A stretch of DNA of 64,000 bases from Sphingobium psychrophilum (GTDB taxonomy: Bacteria; Pseudomonadota; Alphaproteobacteria; Sphingomonadales; Sphingomonadaceae), in contig NZ_JABBFV010000010.1 of NCBI RefSeq assembly GCF_012927105.1, positions 91,317 to 155,316 on the forward strand. The letters run 5' to 3'. The notes beneath the pieces are model-generated. The model searched no databases and was not told the DNA's origin. It saw only the letters and a list, made by a program, of their open reading frames with translations. How positions within the stretch are numbered: the first letter of the stretch is position 1; every line of letters starts with the position of its first letter. Positions 53,982 through 62,800 of this stretch are shown in pieces. The position numbers and the translations under genes were made by a program.

Positions 53982-55190
53982 ATGAATCGACCGCCGCGAT
54001 CCGCATTGCGCGATTTTCTGACCGGGGAAACCGGCGGGGCGATATTGTTGATGATCGCGGCCGGCGCGGCGATGGTTCTGGCCAATCTGCCCGGTGCGAT
54101 CGGGCATCTCTATCATGACATGCTGCATGCGCCGATGGGGCCGACCCTGTCGTCGCGAATCGGGCCGATGACGCTCCATCTGTGGATCAACGATGGGCTG
54201 ATGGCCCTATTCTTCCTGGTGGTCGGGCTGGAGATCAAGCGCGAGTTTCTGGATGGCGGCCTGTCCACTTGGGACAGGCGACGCCTGCCGATCCTGGCGG
54301 CTGTGGCGGGCATGGCCGCGCCAGCAATCGTCTATCTCATGGTAACGGCCGGGCAGCCTGCGCTGAGCAATGGTTGGGCCATTCCGGCCGCAACCGACAT
54401 CGCCTTCGCCATCGGCGTGCTGGCGCTGCTGGGGCGGCGCGCGCCGGCTTCGCTCAAGCTGTTCCTGACCGCCGTCGCCATCGTCGACGACATGGGAGCG
54501 GTGGCCATCATAGCCCTTTTCTACAGCCATGGCCTCGACTTAGCGGCGCTGGCGGGCGCGGCCGGCGTGCTGGCGCTGATGTACGGCCTCAACCGTGCGG
54601 GGGTGAAGGCGCTGATGCCCTATCTTCTGGGCTTTGCCTTGCTTTGGTTCCTGATGCTGTTGTCGGGTGTGCATGCCACGGTCGCCGGCGTGCTGGCCGC
54701 GATGACGGTGCCGGTGCGCTGCACGCCCGGCGCGCCCGATGCGGCGGACAGTCCGCTGCACCGCCTGGAACATGCCATCCATCCGTGGAGCGCCTATCTG
54801 ATCGTCCCGCTCTTCGGGTTCGCCAATGCCGGGCTCAGCCTGGGCGGCGAGGCAATGGCGATGCTTTTCGCGCCTTTGTCGCTGGGCGTCGCGCTCGGCC
54901 TGTTTCTGGGCAAGCAACTGGGTATTTTCGGCGCGGTATGGGCGGCGGTGCGGCTGGGGTTTGCGGAGCGGCCGGCCGGCGCGAGCTGGAGCCAGGTCTA
55001 TGGCATGACGATGCTGTGCGGCATCGGCTTCACCATGAGCCTGTTCATCGGCGCGCTCGCCTTTCCCGGCCAAGCCCTGCTGGTCGAGGAAGCGAAGGGC
55101 GGAATACTCTTGGGGTCGCTGCTGTCCGCCCTCTCGGGATATGCAGTTTTGCGCTGGATAGCGCGTCCGGCCGCCTCGCCGGGGCGATAA
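53982..55190 (+). CDS. nhaA: Na+/H+ antiporter NhaA
   Basis: A 402-residue NhaA, which expels Na+ (or Li+) in exchange for two protons at alkaline pH. It has NDGLMALFFLVVGLEIKREF near residue 70, ATDIAFAIGVLALLG near 135 (with the ion-binding Asp region) and AIVDDMGAVAIIALFYS near 167, plus about 12 membrane segments. ATG at 53982 with AGGA upstream gives MNRPPRSALRDFL; an ATG at 53937 would add 15 residues. It is divergent from the broken glycosyltransferase gene. Confidence 0.93.
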   Translation: MNRPPRSALRDFLTGETGGAILLMIAAGAAMVLANLPGAIGHLYHDMLHAPMGPTLSSRIGPMTLHLWINDGLMALFFLVVGLEIKREFLDGGLSTWDRRRLPILAAVAGMAAPAIVYLMVTAGQPALSNGWAIPAATDIAFAIGVLALLGRRAPASLKLFLTAVAIVDDMGAVAIIALFYSHGLDLAALAGAAGVLALMYGLNRAGVKALMPYLLGFALLWFLMLLSGVHATVAGVLAAMTVPVRCTPGAPDAADSPLHRLEHAIHPWSAYLIVPLFGFANAGLSLGGEAMAMLFAPLSLGVALGLFLGKQLGIFGAVWAAVRLGFAERPAGASWSQVYGMTMLCGIGFTMSLFIGALAFPGQALLVEEAKGGILLGSLLSALSGYAVLRWIARPAASPGR

Positions 55191-55305
55191 GCGGGTTCGC
55201 CAAAATATAGTGTCAGTGCTATTCTATGCCCGCTGATGCTGCGAGTCGTATGCAGCCTCGGCCAATCGACCAATCTCTTCGAACTTGGACGGGAGGAGGG
55301 CGACT

Positions 55306-55479
55306 ATGGAGATGGACGTCAATTACCTGCTGCATCGCCAGCAGATGTCGATGATACGCGCGCAATCCAGCCGATCGGACAAGGGGCGAGACGCTTATGA
55401 AAGCCTCGCCCAAAGCTATACCGAACGCATCGATGCCTATCGGCGGGAAAATGAACGGCTGATCATCCACGCGCATTGA
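55306..55479 (+). CDS. Small conserved hypothetical protein (57 aa)
   Basis: A 57-residue protein, MEMDVNYLLHRQQMSMIRAQ then SSRSDKGRDAYESLAQSYTERIDAYRR, largely helical and charged. A strong ribosome-binding site, GGGAGGAGGG, lies 5 bases before the ATG at 55306. Short proteins of this kind (LLHRQQ, then ARxAYxxLA) are frequent in sphingomonads. Function unknown. Confidence 0.72.
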   Translation: MEMDVNYLLHRQQMSMIRAQSSRSDKGRDAYESLAQSYTERIDAYRRENERLIIHAH

Positions 55480-55488
55480 CCGTTCCGG

Positions 55489-55887
55489 TCAGCGCCGCTG
55501 GATCAGCCTTTCTATTGCCAGACGGTGGTTGTCATCGTCCCCGCATTCCTGTTCCAACACGGCCTTGATGCGCTGAAGTTCCGCTTCGGTCAGATGTTCG
55601 ATGCCGATGAAATCGTTGCGGGCGTTATCGACCGCGCGGATCAATTCATCCAGCTTCGCCTGGATGGCGGAGCCGTCGCGGTTTTGCGCGTTCTGGATCA
55701 GGAACACCATTAGGAAGGTGACGATGGTGGTACTGGTGTTGATCACCAGCTGCCATGTATCGGAATAGTGGAAGAGGGGGCCGGTCGCGAGCCACAGAAT
55801 GACCGTGCTCAGCGCCAGCACGAAGGCGAAGGGCTGGCCCGCCCAGTTGGCGACCCGGTGCGACATCGCCGCGAAAATCCGATCCAT
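55489..55887 (-). CDS. Low-affinity iron permease family protein
   Basis: A 132-residue protein of the PF04120 family, named from yeast Fet4-like 'low affinity iron permease'. Two membrane segments (about residues 18-36 and 48-66) are followed by the conserved FLIQNAQNRDGSAIQAKLDE and a C-terminal helix. In bacteria no iron transport has been shown for such short proteins; a role in membrane stress is as likely. It converges on the 57-residue gene with a 9-base gap. Confidence 0.85.
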   Translation of the reverse strand: MDRIFAAMSHRVANWAGQPFAFVLALSTVILWLATGPLFHYSDTWQLVINTSTTIVTFLMVFLIQNAQNRDGSAIQAKLDELIRAVDNARNDFIGIEHLTEAELQRIKAVLEQECGDDDNHRLAIERLIQRR

Positions 55888-55946
55888 GGTTGATTCTTTC
55901 CTTTACCAAAGCGATGCATTTATCCCCTGTTCAGCCCGGCGCGGCC

Positions 55947-56279
55947 ATGAAAAGCGCGATGCGTTCCATTTCCTCTCGCGCCTTGATGGCGGCCGCCCTT
56001 CTCACTCTGTCCGCCTGCACCGCCTTGTCGCCCGAATCACGTCTTCGCGCGGGGCTTGAAGAGGCCGGCCTTTCGCCACGAATGGCGGGTTGCATGGCGG
56101 AACGGATGGTCGACCGACTGAGCCTGGCCCAGTTGCGAAAGCTCCAGTCGCTCGCATCGCTCCGCAAGTCTCACAGCGGCAAAACATCCGTCGATCAACT
56201 GCTGCATGAGGTGCGAGCGGTACAGGATCCTGAGATTTTTGCGGTTGCCAGTTCATCCGCGCTCGCCTGCGCATTCTGA
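55947..56279 (+). CDS. Small lipoprotein, hypothetical
   Basis: A 110-residue protein with a lipoprotein signal, SRALMAAALLTLSAC, putting the modified Cys near residue 24. The mature part has a helical region with GLEEAGLSPRMAGCMAERMV, a pattern repeated in sphingomonad lipoproteins of unknown role. ATG at 55947 opens the signal peptide; an earlier frame start at 55890 would place 19 non-signal residues first. It lies upstream of sucC by 137 bases. Confidence 0.65.
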   Translation: MKSAMRSISSRALMAAALLTLSACTALSPESRLRAGLEEAGLSPRMAGCMAERMVDRLSLAQLRKLQSLASLRKSHSGKTSVDQLLHEVRAVQDPEIFAVASSSALACAF

Positions 56280-56316
56280 TAGTATCGGCCGCGAAAGGCC
56301 GGATCGACACCACACG

Positions 56317-56334
56317 CTTTGCAATTTTGCAAAG
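56317..56334. promoter_or_regulatory. Perfect 18-bp palindrome upstream of sucC, candidate operator
   Basis: CTTTGCAA-TT-TTGCAAAG, 82 bases upstream of the sucC start, followed by a related half-site TTTTGCGAAATTTT at 56338-56351. TTTGCAAA-type pairs are the binding sites of the PccR/RamB/ScfR group that controls short-chain acyl-CoA genes in alphaproteobacteria, so acyl-CoA control of sucC is a reasonable guess. Confidence 0.55.
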
Positions 56335-56416
56335 TCGTTTTGCGAAATTTTCTAGCGCCTCGCTTTTGGCTGTGCTTAGCCGCTGACATCAGGTTTCAGC
56401 GAAAAGGGCAGCCCCT

Positions 56417-57616
56417 ATGAATATTCATGAATATCAGGCGAAGGAACTCCTCGCGAAATATGGCGCGCCGATCGCAGCTGGCTATGCCGCTTTCTCGGTC
56501 GAGGAAGCCGTCGAAGCCGCCAAGAAACTGCCCGGACCGCTCTATGTCGTGAAGTCGCAGATCCATGCCGGTGGTCGCGGCAAGGGCAAGTTCAAGGAAC
56601 TGGCCCCAGAAGCGAAGGGCGGCGTGCGCCTCGCCTTCAACCTGGATGAGGTCAAGGCTCATTCGACCGACATGCTGGGCAACACGCTGGTCACGATCCA
56701 GACCGGTGATGCAGGCAAGCAGGTCAACCGCCTCTACATCACCGACGGTGCCGACATTGCCAAGGAATTCTACCTGGCCCTGCTAGTCGATCGCGGCAGC
56801 AGCAAGATCGCGTTCGTTGTGTCGACCGAAGGCGGCATGGATATCGAAGAAGTCGCCCACTCGGCACCTGAGAAGATCCACAGCTTCTCGGTCGATCCGG
56901 CAACCGGCTTCCAGGCTCATCATGGCCGGTCGATCGCCGCTGCACTGGGCCTGACCGGCGACCTCGCCAAGCAGGCGGCAAAGGTAGCTTCGTCGCTCTA
57001 CGCTGCTTTTGTCGACACCGATGCCGAGCAGATCGAAATCAATCCGCTCGCGCTGACCGAGCAGGGCAAGCTGCTGGTGCTGGACGCCAAGGTCGCATTC
57101 GACGGCAACGCCATGTTCCGTCACAAGGACATCGCCGAACTGCGCGACCTGACCGAGGAAGATGCAGCCGAAGTCGAAGCGTCCAAGTACGACCTGGCCT
57201 ACATCAAGCTGGACGGCAACATCGGTTGCATGGTGAACGGCGCGGGCCTGGCCATGGCGACGATGGACATCATCAAACTGAACGGTGAATTCCCCGCCAA
57301 CTTCCTGGACGTAGGCGGCGGTGCCACGACGGAGAAGGTGACCGCGGCCTTCAAGATCATCCTGAAGGACCCGGCCGTTAAGGGCATCCTGGTCAACATC
57401 TTCGGTGGCATCATGAAGTGCGACATCATCGCCGACGGCATCGTCGCGGCGGCGAAGGAAGTGAACCTGTCGGTCCCGCTGGTGGTGCGCCTGGAAGGCA
57501 CCAACGTCCAGCAGGGCAAGGACATATTGGCCGCATCGGGCCTGGCGATCGTCCCCGCGGACGACTTGGGCGATGCAGCCAAGAAGATCGTGGCGGAAGT
57601 GAGGAAGGCGGCCTGA
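56417..57616 (+). CDS. sucC: Succinyl-CoA synthetase (ADP-forming) subunit beta
   Basis: A 399-residue TCA-cycle enzyme subunit. It opens [20 protein letters not shown] and has the ATP-grasp region with [19 protein letters not shown] near residue 45. The CoA-ligase domain has [17 protein letters not shown] near 330 and [16 protein letters not shown] near 362. It should pair with SucD, but no sucD follows; the next genes are etfB and etfA after a hairpin. The palindrome in its promoter suggests separate control. Confidence 0.97.
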   Translation: MNIHEYQAKELLAKYGAPIAAGYAAFSVEEAVEAAKKLPGPLYVVKSQIHAGGRGKGKFKELAPEAKGGVRLAFNLDEVKAHSTDMLGNTLVTIQTGDAGKQVNRLYITDGADIAKEFYLALLVDRGSSKIAFVVSTEGGMDIEEVAHSAPEKIHSFSVDPATGFQAHHGRSIAAALGLTGDLAKQAAKVASSLYAAFVDTDAEQIEINPLALTEQGKLLVLDAKVAFDGNAMFRHKDIAELRDLTEEDAAEVEASKYDLAYIKLDGNIGCMVNGAGLAMATMDIIKLNGEFPANFLDVGGGATTEKVTAAFKIILKDPAVKGILVNIFGGIMKCDIIADGIVAAAKEVNLSVPLVVRLEGTNVQQGKDILAASGLAIVPADDLGDAAKKIVAEVRKAA

Positions 57617-57650
57617 GGCACGACCCCACCTAACAAGATACGCCATCGGG

Positions 57651-57680
57651 CGTGGGTGGTCCGGAAACGGGCCGCCCACG
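57651..57680 (+). terminator. Possible terminator between sucC and etfB
   Basis: A 12-bp stem with two G-T pairs (CGTGGGTGGTCC with GGGCCGCCCACG) and loop GGAAAC, 34 bases after sucC. There is only a weak T-rich stretch (TCCTTGTT) after it, so termination may be partial. Confidence 0.5.
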
Positions 57681-57729
57681 TCCTTGTTCGCGTTGGCGGG
57701 CGATGGCGTGAAACTGGAGGATGTTGAAA

Positions 57730-58479
57730 ATGAAGATCCTTGTGCCCGTGAAGCGGGTCATTGACTATAATGTGAAGCCGCGCGTGAAGGCGGACGGTAC
57801 GGGCGTCGATCTGGCGAACGTCAAGATGAGCATGAACCCGTTCGACGAGATCGCGATCGAGGAAGCCATCCGCCTGAAGGAAAAGGGCGTGGCGACCGAA
57901 GTGATCGCGGTGTCGATCGGCGTCGCCAAGGCGCAGGAAACGCTGCGGACCTCACTCGCCATGGGTGCGGATCGGGCGATCCTGATCCAGACCGACGATG
58001 AGGTCGAACCGCTGGGCGTGGCCAAGCTGCTCGCCAAGGTGCAGGAAGAGGAAGGCGCTGGCCTCATCATCCTGGGCAAGCAGGCGATCGACGACGACAG
58101 CAACCAGACCGGACAGATGCTGGCCGCGCTGCTGGGCTTGCCGCAGGGCACGTTCGCGTCGAAGGTCGAAGTTGCCGATGGCAGCGTTTCGGTCACCCGT
58201 GAAGTCGATGGCGGGCTGGAGACGGTGAAGCTGTCGACGCCGGCGATCATAACCACCGACCTGCGCCTCAATGAGCCGCGCTATGCGTCGCTGCCCAACA
58301 TCATGAAGGCCAAGTCCAAGCCCTTGGCGCAGAAGACCCCCGCCGATTATGGCGTGGACATCAGTCCGCGCCTGGAAACGCTCAAGGTGGTCGAGCCGCC
58401 CAAGCGCACCGCCGGCGTCAAGGTCGCCGATGTCGATGAACTGGTCGCAAAGCTGAAAGCTCTGGGAGTTGCCGCATGA
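57730..58479 (+). CDS. etfB: Electron transfer flavoprotein subunit beta
   Basis: A 249-residue EtfB, which with EtfA carries electrons from acyl-CoA and other dehydrogenases to ETF:quinone oxidoreductase. It has [20 protein letters not shown] at the start, [21 protein letters not shown] near 35, and [21 protein letters not shown] near 115 (AMP site). ATG at 57730 with GGAGG 10 bases upstream is preferred to ATG 57721. It overlaps etfA by four bases. Confidence 0.96.
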   Translation: MKILVPVKRVIDYNVKPRVKADGTGVDLANVKMSMNPFDEIAIEEAIRLKEKGVATEVIAVSIGVAKAQETLRTSLAMGADRAILIQTDDEVEPLGVAKLLAKVQEEEGAGLIILGKQAIDDDSNQTGQMLAALLGLPQGTFASKVEVADGSVSVTREVDGGLETVKLSTPAIITTDLRLNEPRYASLPNIMKAKSKPLAQKTPADYGVDISPRLETLKVVEPPKRTAGVKVADVDELVAKLKALGVAA

Positions 58480-59408
58480 GCAAGACACTTGTTTGGGTTG
58501 AACATGAGGGCGGGGCCGTCAAGGACGCGACCCTTTCCGCCATCACCGCCGCCGCCAAGTTGGGCGAAGTCCATCTGCTGGTCGTCGGCCAGGGCGTCGA
58601 TGGCGTCGCCGCCGCCGCCGCGAAAATTGCGGGCGTGGGCAAGGTCCATGTCGCAGACGATGCGGCATTCGGCCATGCGCTGCCGGAGAATGTCGCGCCG
58701 CTGATCGTCGAACTGATGGGCCATCACGACGCCTTCGTCGCGCCGGCCACCAGCAACGGCAAGAATATCGCGCCGCGCGTCGCCGCCTTGCTCGACGTGA
58801 TGCAGATCAGCGACATCCTGTCGGTCGAGAGCGAGGATACGTTCACCCGGCCGATCTATGCCGGTAACGCTATCGCTACCGTTAAGAGCAAGGATGCCAA
58901 GAAGGTCATAACCGTCCGCGGCACGGCCTTTGAGAAGGCGGAGCGTGACGGCGGCAGCGCCACGGTGGAAGCGGTCACTTCGACCGGCGATAAGGGGCTG
59001 TCGAGCTTCGTCGGCGCCGAGATTGCCAAGCTGGAACGTCCCGAACTGACCAGCGCCAAGATCATCGTGTCGGGTGGTCGTGCGCTTAAGGATGGGCCGA
59101 CCTTTGAAGAGGTGATCTTCCCGCTCGCCGATAAGCTGGGTGCTGCGGTTGGTGCGAGCCGCGCGGCGGTCGATGCGGGCTATGTCCCCAACGACTATCA
59201 AGTCGGCCAGACCGGCAAGATCGTGGCACCGGAAGTCTATGTTGCCGTGGGCATTTCGGGTGCGATCCAGCATCTTGCTGGCATGAAGGACAGCAAGACC
59301 ATCATCGCCATCAACAAGGACGAGGATGCGCCGATCTTCCAGGTCGCCGACATCGGTCTGGTGGGTGATCTGTTCAAGGTCGTACCGGAGCTTACCGGCA
59401 AGCTGTAA
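58476..59408 (+). CDS. etfA: Electron transfer flavoprotein subunit alpha
   Basis: A 310-residue EtfA. The C-terminal FAD domain is clear: [20 protein letters not shown] near residue 205, [20 protein letters not shown] near 238 and [30 protein letters not shown] near 260. It overlaps etfB (ATGA) and ends before a strong bidirectional terminator, so etfBA form the end of this unit. Confidence 0.97.
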   Translation: MSKTLVWVEHEGGAVKDATLSAITAAAKLGEVHLLVVGQGVDGVAAAAAKIAGVGKVHVADDAAFGHALPENVAPLIVELMGHHDAFVAPATSNGKNIAPRVAALLDVMQISDILSVESEDTFTRPIYAGNAIATVKSKDAKKVITVRGTAFEKAERDGGSATVEAVTSTGDKGLSSFVGAEIAKLERPELTSAKIIVSGGRALKDGPTFEEVIFPLADKLGAAVGASRAAVDAGYVPNDYQVGQTGKIVAPEVYVAVGISGAIQHLAGMKDSKTIIAINKDEDAPIFQVADIGLVGDLFKVVPELTGKL

Positions 59409-59425
59409 GCCAGCGTGACGATGTA

Positions 59426-59461
59426 GAAAAGGGCGCGGAGTGATCTCCGCGCCCTTTTCTA
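59426..59461. terminator. Bidirectional terminator between etfA and the glycine-zipper gene
   Basis: A 16-bp perfect stem AGAAAAGGGCGCGGAG and its inverse with a TGAT loop, giving a T-rich outer end in both directions. It serves the convergent etfBA and minus-strand lipoprotein genes. Confidence 0.93.
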
Positions 59462-59463
59462 TG

Positions 59464-59823
59464 TCATTCGCAGTTGATGTCGTTCTTGTCGATGGCCCGG
59501 CCTGCCAGAGCCCCGCCGGCCCCGCCGATGATGGTGCCGAGCGTCTTCGACCCGCCTGGTGCAATGATGTTGCCCAGCACGCCGCCGGCAATGGCGCCGA
59601 CAATGGTACCGGTCGTGCCGTCGTCGCGCTTGCAATAATAGCGGCCGTCATTGTCGCGGTAAATCTGGTCATTGTCACGGATAGGACGGCGGGAATGACG
59701 GGGTGGGCCGCGGCGATCGCTGGGACGATCGTAGCCGTAACCGCCACCGCCGCCATTGTCCGATGTGCAAGCGCCCAGTGGCAACATGGCCAGCATGGCT
59801 GCGGCGAGGATGGGTTTGTTCAT
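59464..59823 (-). CDS. Glycine-zipper lipoprotein
   Basis: A 119-residue protein with a lipoprotein signal (MLAMLPLGAC, modified Cys near residue 19), a Gly/Arg/Asp-rich linker and a C-terminal glycine zipper (TIVGAIAGGVLGNIIAPGGS, then TLGTIIGGAGGALAGRAIDK), the RcnB/17-kDa surface antigen-like '2TM' pattern. It probably inserts in or lines the outer membrane. ATG at 59823 follows AAGGAGAG; upstream codons are spurious. Confidence 0.82.
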   Translation of the reverse strand: MNKPILAAAMLAMLPLGACTSDNGGGGGYGYDRPSDRRGPPRHSRRPIRDNDQIYRDNDGRYYCKRDDGTTGTIVGAIAGGVLGNIIAPGGSKTLGTIIGGAGGALAGRAIDKNDINCE

Positions 59824-60002
59824 GGCGTCTCTCCTTGTTACCTTTATGCCCTCAACAACCCGGCGCAGCGGCGGTGGTTGCGTGGCGGTAACAATATCAA
59901 GCAAACGAAAACCGCCCGCTGCGACCGCGAGAGGGGGAGCGGTAGCGAGCGGGCGGTGACCGGAGGCGAGCGGGGGACTGGGCCGCCGGATGGGATAGTC
60001 GG

Positions 60003-60215
60003 TTAGTTGGGAAGCGGCCGGTTGATCGCGCCGGTCGAAGAGACGAGCGGCGATGCGGACGACGTATCGAGTTCGTCAGCCTTTTCAGCGATGGTCGTCT
60101 TGGCTTCGTTGTAGCGGGTGACCAGGTCGTTCTTGAATTCGGTCAGCTTGCCTTCGTCGTAGAGTTTCTTGCCGACATAGCCGGCGATGGCGCCGAAGAT
60201 CAGGGTGCGGATCAT
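60003..60215 (-). CDS. Small membrane-associated stress-type protein (70 aa)
   Basis: A 70-residue protein: a short hydrophobic N-terminus (MIRTLIFGAIAGYVGKKLYD) and an amphipathic charged remainder (EFKNDLVTRYNEAKTTIAEK). ATG at 60215 is preceded by GGAG at a good distance, which decides against the frame starts at 60227 and 60293. A promoter resembling the EcfG general-stress consensus is just upstream. Function unknown. Confidence 0.65.
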   Translation of the reverse strand: MIRTLIFGAIAGYVGKKLYDEGKLTEFKNDLVTRYNEAKTTIAEKADELDTSSASPLVSSTGAINRPLPN

Positions 60216-60247
60216 GTTATGCTCCATTGTTGCAGGTTCGGGGAGAT

Positions 60248-60272
60248 AACCGGCGGCGGGGCGACGGGTTCC
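60248..60272 (-). promoter_or_regulatory. Candidate EcfG-type general stress promoter
   Basis: On the minus strand GGAAC is followed after 16 bases by GGTT, one mismatch from the alphaproteobacterial EcfG consensus GGAAC-N16/17-CGTT. It lies 33-57 bases upstream of the 70-residue protein gene, a suitable distance. Confidence 0.4.
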
Positions 60273-60337
60273 AAGGCACATTGCCTGGACCACCGCTTTT
60301 GCTAGGCTTGCGACGGACGGTGCGTTGGGGGAGCCGA

Positions 60338-60931
60338 ATGTCGGGATTCGATCTGGTGTTCGCGGCCTTCGGGCTGCTGCTGGGACTGGCGATCAGCGAG
60401 GTGCTGGGCGGTTTTTCCAGGGCGCTCAAGCTCAAGCGGGGGGCCAAGCCGGTGCGGATCGGCTGGCTGACGCCGCTGCTGGGGCTGTTCGTGCTGCTCG
60501 ACCTGACCAGTTTCTGGCTGACGGCGTTCGAGGCGCGGGCGCAGATGGACGCCAATTATCTGACATTGACCGCGGTGCTGGCGCTGGTCGGGGTCTATTA
60601 TCTGGCCGCGACGCTGATCTTTCCAGACGAGCCGGAAGAATGGCCCGATTTCGACGATTGGTATGACCGGCACAAAAGGTTGGTGATCGGTGGCGTGTTG
60701 ACCGCCAATATCGGCATCATCGTCGGCCAGAATGTGTTGGAGCTTTACCGGCCATCGGGCGGGCCGGAACCCAGCGATACGGTGACCGCCTGGGCGCTGC
60801 TGGCGCTGGTGGGCCTGATCGGGCTGCTCGTCGCCCTGCTGTTCGTGCGATCGCGGCGCTGGAATATCGCCATGCTGATCGCGCTGCCCATGATATTGGT
60901 GACCGCGTCGGTCTATCTGGACATGGTATGA
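60338..60931 (+). CDS. Hypothetical integral membrane protein
   Basis: A 197-residue protein with about six membrane segments. MSGFDLVFAAFGLLLGLAIS opens the first, and a short acidic loop near 100-112 (DEPEEWPDFDDWYDRHK) is the main polar feature. No named family is recognised; similar proteins occur in sphingomonads. ATG at 60338 follows GGGGGAG; an open frame from 60227 would overlap the divergent gene. A terminator hairpin separates it from convergent cspA. Confidence 0.72.
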   Translation: MSGFDLVFAAFGLLLGLAISEVLGGFSRALKLKRGAKPVRIGWLTPLLGLFVLLDLTSFWLTAFEARAQMDANYLTLTAVLALVGVYYLAATLIFPDEPEEWPDFDDWYDRHKRLVIGGVLTANIGIIVGQNVLELYRPSGGPEPSDTVTAWALLALVGLIGLLVALLFVRSRRWNIAMLIALPMILVTASVYLDMV

Positions 60932-60947
60932 GGGGCGGGGTGTGAAA

Positions 60948-60969
60948 GGCGGGCGCCGGAGCGCCCGCC
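60948..60969. terminator. Terminator hairpin between a membrane protein gene and cspA
   Basis: A 9-bp GC stem GGCGGGCGC/GCGCCCGCC with a CGGA tetraloop, between convergent genes. On the minus strand a short TTTCA follows; there is no long T run. Confidence 0.6.
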
Positions 60970-60976
60970 ATCCAGA

Positions 60977-61189
60977 TTATTCGGCGTGCTGTAGGTTCAC
61001 AGCGGCCATCTTGCCACGACGGTCCTGCTCCAGATCATAGGAGACGCGGTCCTTTTCGCGCAGCGTGGCCAGGCCAGCGCGCTCGACGGCGGTGATGTGA
61101 ACGAACGCGTCCGGGCTGCCGTCATCGGGAGCGATGAAGCCATAGCCCTTGTCGGCGTTGAAGAATTTGACGGTTCCGACGATGCTCAT
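60977..61189 (-). CDS. Cold-shock protein (CspA family)
   Basis: A 70-residue single cold-shock domain with both RNA-binding motifs, KGYGFIAP (RNP1, near residues 14-21) and DAFVHI (RNP2, near 27-32). It melts RNA structures and is commonly induced by cold or in stationary phase. The gene has GAAGGAA before the ATG and is followed by a GC hairpin. It is monocistronic. Confidence 0.95.
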   Translation of the reverse strand: MSIVGTVKFFNADKGYGFIAPDDGSPDAFVHITAVERAGLATLREKDRVSYDLEQDRRGKMAAVNLQHAE

Positions 61190-61518
61190 GGTAGTTCCTT
61201 CTTTGTGCGGCGCGGCCCGTGTGGTCGCACCGGATCGCTAAAGGGGCAGGGAAAGAAGGAAACAGGTGCCGCAAAGCGCCGAGAACCGTCGATTTGCGAC
61301 TGTAGCTACCTTCTCTTAGGGCAAGGGTGGGGAAAAAGCAAGTTGGGATGAGGGTGAGGCGGGAAGTGCAGATGGGCGCGCACCGTCGCGTTCCCCGGCG
61401 AAGGCCGGGGTCCAGTCCGACGTCAGAGCTGGACCCTTGATGGGAGTCACGCGCCTCCCATCAACTTCGCCGGGGAACGTAGAGATGGCGATTGACGGGA
61501 TTAGGCATCCCCTGTCCA
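61190..61518. other. Intergenic region with family C palindrome
   Basis: 329 bases without a supported gene. The first ~100 bases are the cspA promoter and leader (minus strand). A family C palindrome with a nested hairpin is at 61390-61478. The stretch 61290-61390 shows nothing notable. Confidence 0.65.
61390..61478. repeat. Family C palindrome with an inserted hairpin
   Basis: The left arm GTTCCCCGGCGAAGGCCGGG matches 15629 onward. The right arm is interrupted: between GGACCC and CTTCGCCGGGGAAC lies TTGATGGGAG ... CTCCCATCAA, itself an inverted repeat. In the copy at 15629-15694 that place has only CGGC. Confidence 0.85.
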
Positions 61519-62550
61519 TCATCCCACCCTAGCCGAAGCTGCCGCGCACTCCGCGTCCTGCGCCAGGACGAAGCCGAAGAAATCGTCGCGGGCCATGGCG
61601 GCGGCCTGTTCATAGGGGCGGCGTTCGGCCTCCTGCTGGGCGGCGAGCGCCTCTTCCTCCGCCTCCGTCAGGTCGCGCTCATAATCGTCGACATCGTAGA
61701 TGGCGTCGCTGGCGTCGCCGTCGAAACCGGGCGGCGGGGGGAAATCGGTGCGCCAGCGGTCCAGCCGGTCGTCCCACCAGATGCCGCGCAGCCGATCGGC
61801 GGCTTCGTCCGGCGGGAGATCGGCGAGATTGGGCGGCGGCGGGGACCGAAGTTCACACCGTTCATCATCGATGGAAAACTGCGGATTTTGCGGCTTGTGC
61901 AGCGCCATGCGCGCGGCGACGAACAGGGCGGCCGATGCGCCGGGGGACAGGGCGGTTTCGGTGTCGACCGGGGCTGGCGTGTCGGGCATGGAGCCGTCGT
62001 CCATGACGGCGTCCTCCATCAGCCGCGCGGGCGGCTCCGCGCCGGTGCGGGGGAGGTTGAGGCGGTCGGCTTCCGCCTGGACGTCCGCTTCCGGGCAGAG
62101 CATGTCGCAATAGGCGGTGAAATCCTGCGCGACGACGCGGGCGAGCGCGGCGTCGGACCCTTCGGCCGGGCAATCGGCCATGCGATCGAGCCGGGCGAGC
62201 ATCGACATGGCGAGCCGGTTGTCGTGGCGGTGGCGGGTGATTTCATGATTGTCGGGGTCGCGGCGGATGGTTTCCTCCGTCCCCATGATGGCGCGGGCGA
62301 GCAACGTGTCGGCCAGCCGCGCGCGGGCGATCAGGATCGCCGCGTCCCAGCCCAGGCGAAACGCCGCACCGTCGCGGCGGATGCGCAGGACATAGGCGGA
62401 GCGCGGCGTGATGAACACGGCTTCGCAGGCGAGGCGGATGACGCCGGTCGCGGCGAGCACTTCGAGAAAGCGGCGCTGGCGCGCGGGGCTCCAACCGTCG
62501 ACGCGGATTTGCGGGGCGGGGGTGGGCAGGATGGGATCGTGATAGGACAT
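61519..62550 (-). CDS. Conserved hypothetical protein with N-terminal HTH-like segment
   Basis: A 343-residue protein. The N-terminus (DGWSPARQRRFLEVLAATGV, then IRLACEAVFITPRSAYVLRIRR) resembles a homeodomain-like helix-turn-helix of the kind seen in many sphingomonad hypotheticals. The middle has many charged helices. Residues about 215-345 are Pro- and acid-rich and low in conservation. No catalytic motif is visible. Function unknown; a DNA-binding role is only suggested by the N-terminus. Confidence 0.7.
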   Translation of the reverse strand: MSYHDPILPTPAPQIRVDGWSPARQRRFLEVLAATGVIRLACEAVFITPRSAYVLRIRRDGAAFRLGWDAAILIARARLADTLLARAIMGTEETIRRDPDNHEITRHRHDNRLAMSMLARLDRMADCPAEGSDAALARVVAQDFTAYCDMLCPEADVQAEADRLNLPRTGAEPPARLMEDAVMDDGSMPDTPAPVDTETALSPGASAALFVAARMALHKPQNPQFSIDDERCELRSPPPPNLADLPPDEAADRLRGIWWDDRLDRWRTDFPPPPGFDGDASDAIYDVDDYERDLTEAEEEALAAQQEAERRPYEQAAAMARDDFFGFVLAQDAECAAASARVG

Positions 62551-62800
62551 GGGTCGCGTGCCTCCGGCTGAGGATATTGCCGGAAGGACGGACAGAAAAG
62601 GGGCATGTAGGACAGCGAAATAGGATAGGATAATTCGACCGGTCTACCAGTTGCCGCCGATATCCGTTTAGACCGGTTTGCTGCAAACCAAACATAGCCA
62701 TATTGAAATATGTCCAAAATAGGCATAATAGGGAAAATGGTCAGCCCCGACCACCTCGCCGGTAATTGGTCCGGGAGAAACGGCAAGGAGGCCGGTAAAA

